64,000 bases of DNA from Caulobacter segnis (GCF_023935105.1 NZ_CP096040.1:4197001-4261000), one strand, 5' to 3'. Shown: positions 1 to 9,088, numbered from the stretch's first letter. The notes: generated from the sequence alone by a model not told the origin. Made by a program: numbers and translations.

Positions 1-694
1 TCGGCGGCGTCGCGGCCGCGCAGCACCAGGTTGGCGCCGTAGACGTCCGGTGGGCTGAAGAACGGATAGCTGCCCAGCGACATGTCCGGATGGACCTTGG
101 CCACCGCTTCCAGCGGCGCGGCGATCGTGCCCTCGCCCGTGCCCGTGACGCGGACAGTCTTGCTCAACACCACCGCGCCGGTGCGCAGGCGGGGACCGAC
201 GTCCTCCAGCATGCCGCGCATGATCGCCGGCACGCCCGCCAGGACGAAGACGTTGTCCTTCTGGAAGCCGGGGGGCCCTGCACCGGGTTCTTCACCAGGC
301 TGCCGCCTTCCGGCACGTGGGCCATGCGGCGGCGGGCGGCGTTCGGCTCGCCCCAGCGCTCGCGCAGCATGGCCATGATCTCGGGATGCTCCGGCGCGGT
401 GACGCCGAAGGCCTTGGCGATCGAGTCGGCGGTGATGTCGTCGTGGGTCGGCCCGATGCCGCCGGTGGTGATGACGTAGTCGTAGCGGGTCCGCAGCGCA
501 TTGACCGCGTCGACGATCTCTTCCTCGATGTCGGGCACCACGCGCGCTTCGCACAGGTCGACGCCGTAGGTCGCCAGGTACTTGGCGATGGCCGACAGGT
601 TCACATCCTGGGTCCGGCCCGACAGGATCTCGTCGCCGATGATCATCACGGCGGCCGTGACGCGCTCGCCGGTCCCACTTTGGGTGGTCGTCAT
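1..694 (-). pseudogene. CinA-type competence/damage-inducible molybdopterin-binding protein, frameshifted and cut by window edge
   Basis: The protein starts at position 694 ([12 protein letters not shown]) and has the MoaB/Mog fold signatures of the CinA N-terminal family: [13 protein letters not shown] near residue 20 and [11 protein letters not shown] near residue 75. After [13 protein letters not shown] the frame turns into arginine/serine-rich nonsense and stops at 164. Restoring one G/C in the six-base G run at 270-275 recovers a good continuation ([17 protein letters not shown]...) that stays open to position 1. The gene is therefore either truly broken or carries a homopolymer sequencing error. 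The C-terminus lies beyond the left edge. It is divergent from sfsA, with about 50 bp between the two starts. The family binds molybdopterin-like ligands; its exact role here is unknown. Confidence 0.8.
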
Positions 695-745
695 CCGCTG
701 GATCCCTTATGTCGCTTCGGTCTTCACCTCCGACTTAGGCCCCGT

Positions 746-1465
746 ATGCTGCTCCCGCAACCGCTGATCCACGGCCGGCTGGTCAGCCGCTACAAGCGCT
801 TCTTCGCCGACCTGGTGCTGGACGACGGGCGCGAGATCACCGCCCACTGCCCCAACCCCGGCGCCATGCTGGGCGTCAAGGATCCCGGCCAGGGCGCCTG
901 GGTGTCGTGGTCGGACGATCCCAAGCGCAAGCTGCCCTGGACCCTGCAGTGCGTCGAGCAGGGCAACGCCCTCGTCGGTATCAACACCCTGCTGCCCAAC
1001 CGGCTGGTGGCCGAGGCCCTGGCCCAGGACGCGATCCCCGAACTGGCCGGCTACCAGACCATCCGGCCGGAGGTGAAGTACGCCGAGGCCAGCCGCGTCG
1101 ACTTCCTGCTGAGCCATCCCGACCGCCCGCCCTGCTGGCTGGAGGTCAAGAACTGTCACTTCAGCCGCGCCCCGGGCCTGGCCGAATTCCCCGACTGCAA
1201 GGCCGAGCGCTCGACCCGGCATCTCGGCGACCTCGCCGCCCAGGTGGCGCTCGGCCACCGCGCCGTCGTGCTGTTCGTCGTCCAGCGCGAGGACTGCGAG
1301 ACCTTCAGCGCCTGCGCCGACCTGGACCCGAAGTTCGCCGCTGGCCTGGACGCGGCGGCCCGGGCGGGGGTGGAGGTGCTCGTCTATGCCTGTGCGATGA
1401 GCACGGAGACGGTTCGGATCGATCGCCGCATCCTGTGGACCAACGCTCACCTAACAGCGATTTAA
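746..1465 (+). CDS. sfsA: SfsA family protein (sugar fermentation stimulation protein homolog)
   Basis: The protein has 239 residues starting at [12 protein letters not shown]. The reading frame extends further upstream, but that part is antisense to the CinA gene, so the ATG at 746 is the sensible start. Family landmarks include [32 protein letters not shown] near residue 130, and a C-terminal [19 protein letters not shown] stretch. SfsA proteins have a nuclease-like fold and were named for an effect on maltose metabolism in E. coli; the biochemical activity is not settled. The length matches the family norm of about 235-240 residues. It is the first gene of a rightward run with the lipoprotein and map. 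Confidence 0.93.
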   Translation: MLLPQPLIHGRLVSRYKRFFADLVLDDGREITAHCPNPGAMLGVKDPGQGAWVSWSDDPKRKLPWTLQCVEQGNALVGINTLLPNRLVAEALAQDAIPELAGYQTIRPEVKYAEASRVDFLLSHPDRPPCWLEVKNCHFSRAPGLAEFPDCKAERSTRHLGDLAAQVALGHRAVVLFVVQREDCETFSACADLDPKFAAGLDAAARAGVEVLVYACAMSTETVRIDRRILWTNAHLTAI

Positions 1466-1523
1466 GCTGCAATCGTCGCGCCTTCGGTTACCCATTCGCC
1501 CGGCTCGCGGATGAGGGGATCGC

Positions 1524-1910
1524 ATGAGAAGGACCGTCCTGGCGCTGACCGCACTGGCGCTGGTCTTGTCCGGCTGTGGGCGCACGGATCCCAGCAAGCC
1601 TGAGGGCGGCATGATGCTGGGCCTGCGAGCGATCTTCGCGTTCAAGGCCTGCACCGGCGAGCTGGAGGAGCGTTTCGGCCTGGTGAAGGTCGCGGGCATC
1701 ACCTCGAACGACATGAACCCCATACAGGTGGGCCCGCCCGGCAACTGGGACGTGACGTTCACCGCCGACGTCACCGAAAAGCCCACCGGGCGGGTCACCC
1801 GCTACAAGGGCGTCTGCCACGTGCGGCGCGACCGGCCGACCTCGCTGGACGCGACCTTCCTCAAGGAAATCCGCCCCGGCGAGGGCGTCGTGCGACGGAT
1901 AACCCCATAG
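1524..1910 (+). CDS. Small putative lipoprotein of unknown function
   Basis: The protein has 128 residues. The N-terminus (MRRTVLALTALALVLSGCGR) is a lipoprotein signal with lipobox LSGC, so Cys17 would be lipidated after cleavage and the mature protein anchored in the envelope. A GAGGGG ribosome-binding site precedes the ATG. The mature part is a small soluble domain with a single further cysteine pair candidate (KACTGEL and GVCHVRR). I do not recognise a family. It sits between sfsA and map on the same strand, with gaps of 58 and 107 bp, so co-transcription is possible but not shown. Confidence 0.75.
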   Translation: MRRTVLALTALALVLSGCGRTDPSKPEGGMMLGLRAIFAFKACTGELEERFGLVKVAGITSNDMNPIQVGPPGNWDVTFTADVTEKPTGRVTRYKGVCHVRRDRPTSLDATFLKEIRPGEGVVRRITP

Positions 1911-2017
1911 AGAGGCGCGCCGAAAAGCGGTCAGGGGTTGAAATCCGTGCTAGGATCGCGAGATACGCCCCTTCCGCCTGAGATCGCCGCGCCGCGGCGG
2001 CGACCGCCGAGTAGAGC

Positions 2018-2848
2018 ATGACCTTGGACAACACCCTCGAGATCGAAGCCGAGACCCGTACGGGCCAGATCAAGATCCACAAGGCCGAGGACTTCGAGGG
2101 CATGCGCAAGGCCGGCAAGCTGGCCGCCGAGTGCCTGGACATGCTGATCCCGCACGTTCAGCCGGGCGTCTCGTCCGACGAGCTGGACCGTCTGGCCCGC
2201 GAGTTCATCCTGGACCACGGCGCCCTGCCCGCCTGCCTCTATTATCGCGGCTATCCCAAGACGGTCTGCATCTCGCGCAACCACGTGGTCTGCCACGGCA
2301 TTCCGGGCGACTGGGCGATGCGCGAGGGCGACATCGTCAATATCGACGTCACCGTTATCGTCGACGGCTGGCACGGCGACACCTCGCGCATGTACGGCGT
2401 CGGTGAAGTCGGCCCGCGCGCCCGCCGCCTGGTCGAGATCACCTACGAGGGCATGAAGCGCGGCCTGGACGCGGTGAAGCCCGGCGCCACGCTCGGCGAC
2501 ATCGGCCACGCCATCCAGTCCTATGTCGAAGGCCAGCGCTGCTCGGTGGTGCGCGACTTCTGCGGCCATGGCCTGGGCAAGGTGTTCCACGACGCCCCCA
2601 ACATTCTGCACTTCGGCCGCCCCGGTCAGGGCGCGGTGCTGAAGCCGGGCATGTTCTTCACCGTCGAGCCGATGGTGAACCTGGGCAAGCCGGCGGTGAA
2701 GGTGCTGAACGACGGCTGGACGGCGGTGACCCGCGACAAGTCGCTGTCGGCCCAGTGCGAGCACTCCATCGGCGTGACCGAGGACGGCTACGAGATCTTC
2801 ACGGCCTCGCCGGCCGGGCTGTTCCAGCCGGCGATCCTGGGCGGCTAG
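2018..2848 (+). CDS. map: Type I methionine aminopeptidase
   Basis: The protein has 276 residues. It removes the initiator methionine from nascent proteins in the cytoplasm. Metal-binding and catalytic landmarks of the M24A family are present: ACLYYRGYPKTVCIS, VCHGIPGD, NIDVTVIVDGWHGDTSR (two Asp ligands), DFCGHGLGKVFHDAP (His ligand), FFTVEPM and AQCEHSIGV (Glu ligands). It lacks the N-terminal zinc-finger extension of some family members. It converges with msrQ, and the two coding regions overlap by about 50 bp at their 3' ends. Confidence 0.97.
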   Translation: MTLDNTLEIEAETRTGQIKIHKAEDFEGMRKAGKLAAECLDMLIPHVQPGVSSDELDRLAREFILDHGALPACLYYRGYPKTVCISRNHVVCHGIPGDWAMREGDIVNIDVTVIVDGWHGDTSRMYGVGEVGPRARRLVEITYEGMKRGLDAVKPGATLGDIGHAIQSYVEGQRCSVVRDFCGHGLGKVFHDAPNILHFGRPGQGAVLKPGMFFTVEPMVNLGKPAVKVLNDGWTAVTRDKSLSAQCEHSIGVTEDGYEIFTASPAGLFQPAILGG

Positions 2849-3452
2849 CCCACGCATCCCAAGCCCGCCAGCCCATCAGGACGATGAACACCGCGCCGTA
2901 GATCAGCGGCGGCCGGTGGTCGGCCTTGACCAGCAGATAGTAGTGGACGACCCCCAGAGGGACGATCACGTAGATCAGCCGGTGCAGCCGGCTCCACGCC
3001 GCGCGCCCCATGCGGATGACCCAGCCGTTGGTCGAGGTCACCGCCAGCGGGATCAGCAGGACGAAGCCCAGCATGCCCAGGGTGATGAAGGGCCGCTTGA
3101 GGATGTCCTTCCACAGCTGCTTGAAATCGAAGAACAGGTCGACGCCGATATAGCTGAACAGGTGCAGCACGACGTAGCTGAAGGCGAACAGGCCGATCGT
3201 TCGCCGGAAGCGCACGAGGCGCGGCATCTTCAGGATCTTGGCCGCCGGCGTGATCGCCAGGCCGACCAGCAACAGCCGCAGGCCCCAGACGCCCAGCTGG
3301 CGGATCAGCTTCTCGATCGGGTTGGCGCCCAGCTCGCCCGCGTAACCCTTCCAGGCCAGCCAGGCGATCGGCGCGAAACAGGCCGCCCACACGGCGGCGT
3401 AGACCAGGTTGTCGCGGAGCTTCGAGGGGCGTTTGCGAGGCGGGCTAGCCAA
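2799..3452 (-). CDS. msrQ: MsrQ, haem-binding membrane subunit of periplasmic methionine sulfoxide reductase
   Basis: The protein has about 217 residues if a TTG at 3450-3452 is the start. That TTG follows a good purine-rich GGGGAAGGGGAAG site. The frame is open further upstream to an ATG at 3536, but that stretch lies inside a palindromic repeat element and looks non-coding. About six membrane helices are visible. The conserved histidines that bind haem b in the ferric-reductase-like (YedZ) family are present, in VVLHLFSYIG and in RLHRLIYVIVPLGVVHYY. MsrQ passes electrons from the quinone pool or flavin to MsrP, encoded just upstream. The 3' end runs through the end of map on the other strand. 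Confidence 0.92.
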   Translation of the reverse strand: MASPPRKRPSKLRDNLVYAAVWAACFAPIAWLAWKGYAGELGANPIEKLIRQLGVWGLRLLLVGLAITPAAKILKMPRLVRFRRTIGLFAFSYVVLHLFSYIGVDLFFDFKQLWKDILKRPFITLGMLGFVLLIPLAVTSTNGWVIRMGRAAWSRLHRLIYVIVPLGVVHYYLLVKADHRPPLIYGAVFIVLMGWRAWDAWASRPGSPAGTARPARP

Positions 3453-3470
3453 GGCGCTTCCCCTTCCCCG

Positions 3471-3593
3471 CCTCCCCGGCGAAAGCCGGGGCCCAGATCG
3501 AACCCACGAGCGGTCGTGGACCAGCAGAGGCGCCATGGCGCGAGCATCCCAGACTCTCAGGATGAATCTGGGTCCCGGCTTTCGCCGGGAAAG
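3471..3593. repeat. Paired-palindrome intergenic repeat, copy A (REP/BIME-like)
   Basis: The left end carries CCCCGGCGAAAGCCGGGG, which as RNA folds into a 7-bp stem closed by a GAAA tetraloop. The right end carries the mirror image (CCCGGCTTTCGCCGGG) after GGATGAATCTGGG. The two ends form an inverted repeat of about 25 bp around roughly 75 bp of filler. A second copy lies at 46955-47077. This copy lies between msrP and msrQ, so it would be transcribed inside the operon and could act as a processing or stability hairpin. Confidence 0.85.
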
Positions 3594-3611
3594 TGGGTTT
3601 AAAGGGCATCG

Positions 3612-4532
3612 TCAGAAGTTCTTCTTCAGGTCCATGCCCCGGTAAAGGTCGGCGACCCACTCGCCGTAGCCGTTGAACGGCAGGGTGTCGCGACGGCGGA
3701 ACTCGCCGATGCGGCGCTCGGTGGCCTGCGACCAGCGGGGGTGGTCCACGGCCGGATTGACGTTGGAATAGAAGCCGTACTCGCGCGGGGCCAGCTTGTT
3801 CCAGGCGGTCACGGGCTGGTTCTCGACCAGGCTGATGCGCACGATCGACTTGATGCCCTTGAAGCCGTACTTCCACGGCACGACCAGCCGCAGCGGCGCG
3901 CCATTCTGGTTGGGCAGGACATCGCCATAGAGGCCCACCGCCATCAGGGTCAGTGGATGCATGGCCTCGTCGAGTCGCAGACCCTCCCGATAGGGCCAGT
4001 CCAGGGTGTTCCAGGCCTGGCCAGGCATTTCCGACGGGCGCATCACCGTCTCGAAGGCGACGAACCTGGCCTTGGACGTCGGCTTGACCGAGGTCAGCAG
4101 GTCCTTCAGCGGAAAGCCGACCCAGGGGATGACCATCGACCAGCCCTCGACGCAGCGCATGCGATAGATGCGCTCTTCCAGCTTGTTGGCCTTGATCAGG
4201 TCCTCGATGCCGACCGTGCGCGGGGCCTCGCAGGCGCCATCGATCCGAACCGTCCATGGACGGGGCTTGAAGCGGCCGGACTTCTCGGCCGGGTCACCCT
4301 TGTCGACGCCGAATTCATAGAAGTTGTTGTAGCTGGTGATGTCCTCCTTGGGCGTCGCCTTCTCGGTGGTCGAGAAGCCCTTGGTGAAGGACAGATCCGC
4401 CCGCGCTTCTCCCGCCGCGAGGCCGGCCAGGCCCACGCCCGCCAGGCCGGTCATCAGCGTCCGGCGCTTGAGGTACAGGCCATGGTCGGTGACGTCGTTG
4501 TCAGTCAGATCGGGGGCGTGGCGGATCAGCAT
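3612..4532 (-). CDS. msrP: MsrP, periplasmic molybdopterin methionine-sulfoxide reductase catalytic subunit
   Basis: The protein has 306 residues. It reduces oxidised methionines in periplasmic proteins using a mononuclear molybdenum cofactor. A twin-arginine signal is visible ([25 protein letters not shown], shown here in two parts: LKRRTLMTG and the hydrophobic stretch after it), consistent with folded export by Tat. The sulfite-oxidase-like fold is supported by [14 protein letters not shown], by the cofactor cysteine in [15 protein letters not shown] near residue 125, and by [19 protein letters not shown]. The C-terminus ends [10 protein letters not shown]. It is followed by msrQ on the same strand after a 160-bp spacer that holds a palindromic repeat. 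Confidence 0.95.
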   Translation of the reverse strand: MLIRHAPDLTDNDVTDHGLYLKRRTLMTGLAGVGLAGLAAGEARADLSFTKGFSTTEKATPKEDITSYNNFYEFGVDKGDPAEKSGRFKPRPWTVRIDGACEAPRTVGIEDLIKANKLEERIYRMRCVEGWSMVIPWVGFPLKDLLTSVKPTSKARFVAFETVMRPSEMPGQAWNTLDWPYREGLRLDEAMHPLTLMAVGLYGDVLPNQNGAPLRLVVPWKYGFKGIKSIVRISLVENQPVTAWNKLAPREYGFYSNVNPAVDHPRWSQATERRIGEFRRRDTLPFNGYGEWVADLYRGMDLKKNF

Positions 4533-4606
4533 GGGGCGGCTCCGAGGGCGGCGTTCGACGATAGATACGAACCGCGACGCCTCTTGGTTACGCGGGAGAC
4601 GAAAAA

Positions 4607-5259
4607 TCAGTTCGGCCCCGCTATCGGCCGCGCCGGAGCGTAGACGCGCGACAGTCCCTCGGCCAGCAGGGCGCGCTCCTGTGGCGACAGGGTGGCGGTG
4701 AAAGTCGCCAAGGCGGCCTCGACATTGCCGCGCGCCTGCAGCTCCAGGCTGCGGGCCGAGGCCAGACGACGCGCGACCTCGCCGGGGTCGTAGCCGGGCG
4801 AGACCAGGGCTGCCAGGGCCGCCTGCCGCTCGGCGCGGGCCTGCTGGGTCAGAGGCCGATTGCGCTTGTTGGTCTCGTTCAGCGCCCGGCGAAACGCCTG
4901 ACGGCTCTCCGGCGACAGGCCATCGCCGGCCGAGATCAGCGGCGGCCGGGACGGGGTGGCCGAGACCACGACCGGCGCCGGCGGCGCGGCCACGGGCGGG
5001 GGCGGATCTTCTCGAGGCGGCGCGTGGGCGGCGGCATGGCGAGCCGGCCTGGGCGCCTCGCCGACCGGCGCCGCGGGGACCGCGGGCTGGACGATGGGCG
5101 CGGGACTGGCGGCGACCACGGCCGGCCGCGGCGCCGGCGTGGGCGCGGGCGGCGGGGTCGTCAGGCGCATATAGGTCATGCCGGCCAGCCCCCGACCAGG
5201 AAGACGTTGAGCGCCGCCGAGACGGCCAGGCCGATCGCCCACGGGCGCGAGGTCGTCAT
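4607..5259 (-). pseudogene. Periplasmic heavy-metal-sensor-like (Spy/CnrX-type) protein, interrupted by a frameshift
   Basis: The natural start is the ATG at 5257-5259 ([24 protein letters not shown]), whose ATGA overlaps the stop of the upstream gene. After 24 residues the frame stops at TGA 5176-5178. Adding one G to the five-base C/G run at 5189-5193 joins it to [16 protein letters not shown] and then to a frame open down to 4607. The repaired protein has an N-terminal membrane anchor, a proline/alanine linker, and a helical periplasmic domain with [20 protein letters not shown] and [13 protein letters not shown], typical of metal-resistance sensors. It is the last gene of the sigma-factor operon. 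The frameshift could be real or a sequencing error. Confidence 0.72.
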
Positions 5260-5693
5260 AGTTCGGCGGGCTCCGCGATGGCGTCCTGCAGCGCCGCCGA
5301 GGTGTCGACGGCGGTGACGACGGCCTCGGCCGCGACCGGCGCGGCGACCTCGGCCGGCCGGCCGACCGCCACGCCCACGGCCACGCCGGCGAGGGCGGCG
5401 GCGGAAAGACCCAGGGCCGCGCCGAGCCCGGCGATCCAACGGCGCGCGCGGACGGGCGGCGACGGCGCGGCGGCGATCAGCCGGCCCATCAAGGCCGCGT
5501 TCGGGGCCTGGGCCGGCGCCAGGTCCAGCAAGCGATCAAGCTGGGCGGCGCTGGTCAGAACTGGCGACAGGCGCTCTGCATGGACGGCCAGCAGGGCCCG
5601 CGCGGCCTCGCGCTCGCCCTCGGGCCAGCGGGCGATCTCGCCGCCGTACATCCCGGCCAGGTCCTCGAACCTTTCGAGAGTCATCATGACCAC
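5256..5693 (-). CDS. Single-pass membrane protein, candidate anti-sigma factor
   Basis: The protein has 145 residues. A helical N-terminus (LERFEDLAGMYGGEIARWP) has the look of a sigma-binding domain. It is followed by one hydrophobic segment at about residues 85-110 (IAGLGAALGLSAAALAGVAVGVAVG) and a short periplasmic tail, which gives a one-pass inner-membrane topology. It sits 18 bp downstream of the ECF sigma gene and overlaps the next gene by ATGA. I infer the anti-sigma role from this topology and position; no zinc-binding HxxxCxxC motif is present, so it would not be a ZAS-type anti-sigma. Confidence 0.65.
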   Translation of the reverse strand: MVMMTLERFEDLAGMYGGEIARWPEGEREAARALLAVHAERLSPVLTSAAQLDRLLDLAPAQAPNAALMGRLIAAAPSPPVRARRWIAGLGAALGLSAAALAGVAVGVAVGRPAEVAAPVAAEAVVTAVDTSAALQDAIAEPAEL

Positions 5694-5711
5694 GCCTCCT
5701 TCATCCCCGCG

Positions 5712-6272
5712 TCATTCCCCCGCCCCCCGCAGGTCGGCCAGCGACGCCTTCAGGGCCCGACGCCCACGCGACAGCAGGCTTTCCAGCGCCTCGACGCTGA
5801 TCTCCATCAGGCTCGCGGCCTCGATATTGCCCAAGCCCTGGTGATGGCAAAGCACGATCGCCTCGCGCTGGCGCGACGGCAGGGCCGCCAGGGCCGCCTC
5901 GACCCTTTTCGACAGCTCCGCCCCGATCAGGCCGGCGTCCGGCGCCGGGCCCTGATCGACCTGTTCGGGCGGCGTGTCCGTCGGAACTTCGCGCCGCCGG
6001 CGCAGCCGATCGTAGCAGAGGTTCAGGGCCACCCGATGCAGCCAGGTGTCGAACCGGGCCTGTCCCGGCGTCCAGGCCTTGGCCTGTTTCCAGGCCCGCA
6101 GGAAGGTCTCCTGTGCCACGTCCTCGGCCTCGCCGGGATCGTTCAGCAGGCGACGGCCCAGGGCCAGGATGCGCGGCAGGCGTCGGTCCAGCAGCTGGCG
6201 GACGGCGGTCGGGTCGCCCCGGCCCACCCCCGCCAGCAAGGTTTCGTCGGGATCGTTCCCGTCGGACGCCAA
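5712..6272 (-). CDS. ECF-type RNA polymerase sigma factor
   Basis: The protein has 186 residues. Region 2 is clear: RRLLNDPGEAEDVAQETFLRAWKQ, with the core-binding and -10 recognition helices, then FDTWLHRVALNLCYDRLRRRR. Region 4 is the helix-turn-helix LPSRQREAIVLCHHQGLGNIEAASLMEISVEALESLLSRGRRALK near residues 128-172. Regions 1.1 and 3 are absent, as expected for the ECF group. It lies in a tight leftward operon: EF-hand gene, sigma (26 bp gap), membrane protein (18 bp), periplasmic sensor (overlap). That context suggests an envelope or metal/calcium stress response controlled by the two downstream membrane-associated proteins. Confidence 0.95.
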   Translation of the reverse strand: MASDGNDPDETLLAGVGRGDPTAVRQLLDRRLPRILALGRRLLNDPGEAEDVAQETFLRAWKQAKAWTPGQARFDTWLHRVALNLCYDRLRRRREVPTDTPPEQVDQGPAPDAGLIGAELSKRVEAALAALPSRQREAIVLCHHQGLGNIEAASLMEISVEALESLLSRGRRALKASLADLRGAGE

Positions 6273-6298
6273 GTCTCAATCCGCCGCGCACGCCGCCA

Positions 6299-6736
6299 TC
6301 AGACACCGACCTTGGCCTTGCCGTGCTTGGCCTGCAACTCCTCCAGGGACAGCACGCCGTCGCCGTTCGTGTCCATGCGCTTGAAGCGCCACGCCAGCAG
6401 GGCGTCGGCCTCGGTCCGCGACAGCGAGCCGTCCTTGTCCTTGTCGAAGCGCTGGAACAGCTTGGCCCCGCGCTTGCCGGCCTTGGTCGCCTGGGCGTCG
6501 ACCTTGGCGTTCTGCTCGCGGAAGGCGGCGAACTCATCGGGCGAGATCTTGCCGTCCTTGTTGGTGTCCAGCCGTGCGAACAGCTTGTCGCCGTTGGCCG
6601 CCTGGAACTGTTGCAGGGTCATGCCCTCGGCCTTGGCGGGCGCCGGGGCGGCGTTTTGGGCTAGAACGGGCCCGGCCAGCGCGGCCGCCGTCAATGCGAT
6701 CAGGGCGCCGGCGGCGATCAGGGTGCGCAGGGTCAT
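6299..6736 (-). CDS. Secreted EF-hand calcium-binding protein
   Basis: The protein has 145 residues from the ATG at 6736, which follows a GGAG site; an in-frame upstream ATG is ignored because the chosen start gives a clean signal peptide (MTLRTLIAAGALIALTAAAL, then AGPVLAQ). Three canonical EF-hand loops follow: DTNKDGKISPDE at 57-68, DKDKDGSLSRTE at 98-109 and DTNGDGVLSLEE at 122-133. It is probably periplasmic and binds calcium. It is the first gene of the operon that continues into the ECF sigma factor, so it may be both a product of the stress response and a calcium-dependent part of signalling. Confidence 0.88.
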   Translation of the reverse strand: MTLRTLIAAGALIALTAAALAGPVLAQNAAPAPAKAEGMTLQQFQAANGDKLFARLDTNKDGKISPDEFAAFREQNAKVDAQATKAGKRGAKLFQRFDKDKDGSLSRTEADALLAWRFKRMDTNGDGVLSLEELQAKHGKAKVGV

Positions 6737-6853
6737 TGTCGAAGGTCTCCAGAAGTCGGATGCCGTCCCGTGAGAGTGGAACGCCCGAGCGGCGAAATTC
6801 CGTCGCTCCGACCGCCAAGAACTTTCAACGGCGCCAACCGCCGACATCAGCCG

Positions 6854-7621
6854 CTACATCAGCCCCAGCGCCTTGAAGCTGGCCACCCCGTCGCGGGCGA
6901 CCACCAGGTGGTCGTGGACGGCGATCTTCAGCGCCTTCCCGGCCTCGACGATCTGCTTGGTCATGTCGATGTCGGGCCGCGACGGGGTCGGGTCGCCGGA
7001 CGGGTGATTGTGCAGGATTATGATGTTGCTGGACGACAGCTCCAGCGCCCGGCGCATCACCTCGCGCGGATAGACCGGGGCGTGGTCGACCGTGCCGCGG
7101 TTCATCACCTCGTCGGCGATCAGCTGGTTCTTCTTGTCCAGGAACAGCACCCGGAACTGCTCGCGCGACTCGTTGGCCAAGGCGACGCGGACATAGCCCA
7201 GCAGCGCGCTCCACGAGGCGATCACCGGCCGCTTGGCGATCTTGTCGCGCCCGGCCCGCAGCGTGGCCTCGTGCAGCAGCTTGATGTCCATGGCCGCCGC
7301 CTCGCCGACGCCCGGCACGGTGGCCAGCTCCTCGACGCTGGCGCCCAGCACCGCGCCCAGCGACCCGAACCGCGTCAGCAGCGCCTTGGCCAGCGGCTTG
7401 ACGTCCCCGCGCGGGAAAGTGCGGAAGAGATAGAGCTCCAGAAGCTCGTAGTCGGGCAGGGCGACGAAGCCGCCAGTCTTGGCGCGCTGGCGCAGGCGCT
7501 CGCGGTGGCCGGCGTGACGGGCATGGGCTGACTTGCGCGGCGCGGGCGCCCGTTTCAGCGCGCCGGCTTCGACCTCGAAGGGCAGCTCGTCCGAAACGCC
7601 CAGGGATTTGACGCTGACCAT
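6854..7621 (-). CDS. radC: RadC family (JAB/MPN domain) protein
   Basis: The protein has 255 residues. It has an N-terminal helix-hairpin-helix-like segment (LPDYELLELYLFRTFPRGDVKPLAKALL and VPGVGEAAAMDIKLL) and a C-terminal JAB metalloprotease-like domain. The domain's metal-site motif HNHPSGDPTPSRPD is at about residues 204-217, and an upstream glutamate-containing EVMNRGTVDHAPVYPREV is also visible. The family was once linked to DNA repair, but its real substrate is unknown. The length and motifs match chromosomal RadC. It lies 117 bp upstream of the EF-hand operon on the same strand. Confidence 0.93.
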   Translation of the reverse strand: MVSVKSLGVSDELPFEVEAGALKRAPAPRKSAHARHAGHRERLRQRAKTGGFVALPDYELLELYLFRTFPRGDVKPLAKALLTRFGSLGAVLGASVEELATVPGVGEAAAMDIKLLHEATLRAGRDKIAKRPVIASWSALLGYVRVALANESREQFRVLFLDKKNQLIADEVMNRGTVDHAPVYPREVMRRALELSSSNIIILHNHPSGDPTPSRPDIDMTKQIVEAGKALKIAVHDHLVVARDGVASFKALGLM

Positions 7622-7712
7622 GCCGCCCCCGACTCCAGGCCGACAGTAGGCGCGATCGCGTCAGGGTTGTCCAGGCGGAATTCTCCCCCTTAGGCAACGA
7701 AGGGTGCGCCCG

Positions 7713-8954
7713 CTACTTCGCGACGCTCTTGGCGTAGGCCTGCGCGCCGGCGACCAGGCGCAGGACGTTGCCGCTCCAGATGTCCTGGATGTCGGCGTCG
7801 CTGTAGCCCGCCGCCTTCAGGCGGGCGGTGATCTTGGGCAGGTCCGCCACGTCCTCCAGGCCCTCGACGCCGCCGCCGCCGTCCCAGTCGGCCCCGACGC
7901 AGACGGCCTTGGGCCCGGCGACCTTCAGGGTGTGCAGCATGCTGGACATGAAGATCTCGAAGTTGGCCCGCACCGGCGGGTACTTGGCGTTGACCTCGGC
8001 CAGCTTCTTGGCCCAGGCGCGGACCTCGGCTTCCGTCCCCTCCTCCGGCTGTTTGCCGATGGCCTCCAGGGCGGCCTTGCGCTCGGCGCCGGGGGGCACG
8101 CTGGCGCGCAGATAGACCGAGTTGATGCAGACCGCGCCGCCGCTATCGGCGATCTTCTTGATGCGGCCGTCATCCAGATTGCGCGGATGGTCGAAGATCG
8201 CCTTGGCGCCCGAGTGCGAGGCGATGATCGGGGCCTTGGACAGGGCCACCGACTGGTCGACGACGTCGTCGCTGGCGTGGCTGACGTCGATCAGGATGCC
8301 CAGGCGGTTGGCCTCGGCCAGCCAGCGCAGGCCCAGCGGCGAATAGCCGTTCCAGATCTTGCCCTTGGGGTCGGTCGAGCTGTCGGCGAACTGGTTGTTG
8401 CGGAAGTGGACCGGCCCGGCCATCCGCACGCCCGTGTCGTAGAAGGTGCGCAGCAGGGTCAGGTCCTCGCCGATCGGCCAGCTGTTCTCGATGCTCTGGT
8501 AGACGAAGCTCTTGCCGGCCTTGTTGATCCTGGCGGCGTCGGCGGCGGTGTAGGCCAGTTCGAACTGGTCGGAATGGGCCGCGACCATCTCGCGGATCTC
8601 GGTGGCCCGCTTCAGGGCGAAGTCGCGGGCGTAGCGATAGCCCTCGGCGGTCAGCTCGCCCTGGCCGGTGTAGATCACGTAGAAGCCGCCATCCAGGCCG
8701 CCGGCCTTCATGCGCGGCAGATCGACCTGGGTGAGGTCGTCGGGATAGCTGTGACGATCCATCATCGACCAGCCCTGGCGCGCGAAGTGCTCGGGCGTGT
8801 CCAGGTGGGTGTCCAGGGTCAGGAAGCCGTCGTGCAGCGCCTTGATCGCCTTCGTGACGCCGCTCGGGGGGACATCGCCCGGCTTGTCCGCCGCGTGGGC
8901 TGCGCCGCCCAGCAGGACGGCCGAGCCGAGAAGGACGGTGAGCAGGCGACGCAT
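7713..8954 (-). CDS. Secreted M19 (renal-type) dipeptidase
   Basis: The protein has about 413 residues from the ATG at 8954, which follows GGAG and begins a signal peptide ([21 protein letters not shown]); a longer in-frame start at 9011 would place 19 residues ahead of the signal. The binuclear zinc site of the M19 amidohydrolase family is visible: [13 protein letters not shown] (H-x-D), [10 protein letters not shown] (bridging Glu), [27 protein letters not shown] and [11 protein letters not shown]. It would hydrolyse dipeptides in the periplasm, possibly including D-amino-acid dipeptides. It is divergent from the large membrane protein gene that starts at 9089. Confidence 0.93.
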   Translation of the reverse strand: MRRLLTVLLGSAVLLGGAAHAADKPGDVPPSGVTKAIKALHDGFLTLDTHLDTPEHFARQGWSMMDRHSYPDDLTQVDLPRMKAGGLDGGFYVIYTGQGELTAEGYRYARDFALKRATEIREMVAAHSDQFELAYTAADAARINKAGKSFVYQSIENSWPIGEDLTLLRTFYDTGVRMAGPVHFRNNQFADSSTDPKGKIWNGYSPLGLRWLAEANRLGILIDVSHASDDVVDQSVALSKAPIIASHSGAKAIFDHPRNLDDGRIKKIADSGGAVCINSVYLRASVPPGAERKAALEAIGKQPEEGTEAEVRAWAKKLAEVNAKYPPVRANFEIFMSSMLHTLKVAGPKAVCVGADWDGGGGVEGLEDVADLPKITARLKAAGYSDADIQDIWSGNVLRLVAGAQAYAKSVAK

Positions 8955-9088
8955 GGGACGCTCCAAGGCTACGAGTGCGGCCAAGCTCGGGGCGTTGGTC
9001 GAAGGCGTCAAGTTTCCGCGCGCGAATATTCACATGGACGTCTGGCCTGCTACTTATCGCGCCCTCGGTTGCTGTCAGTCAGGGGCGC

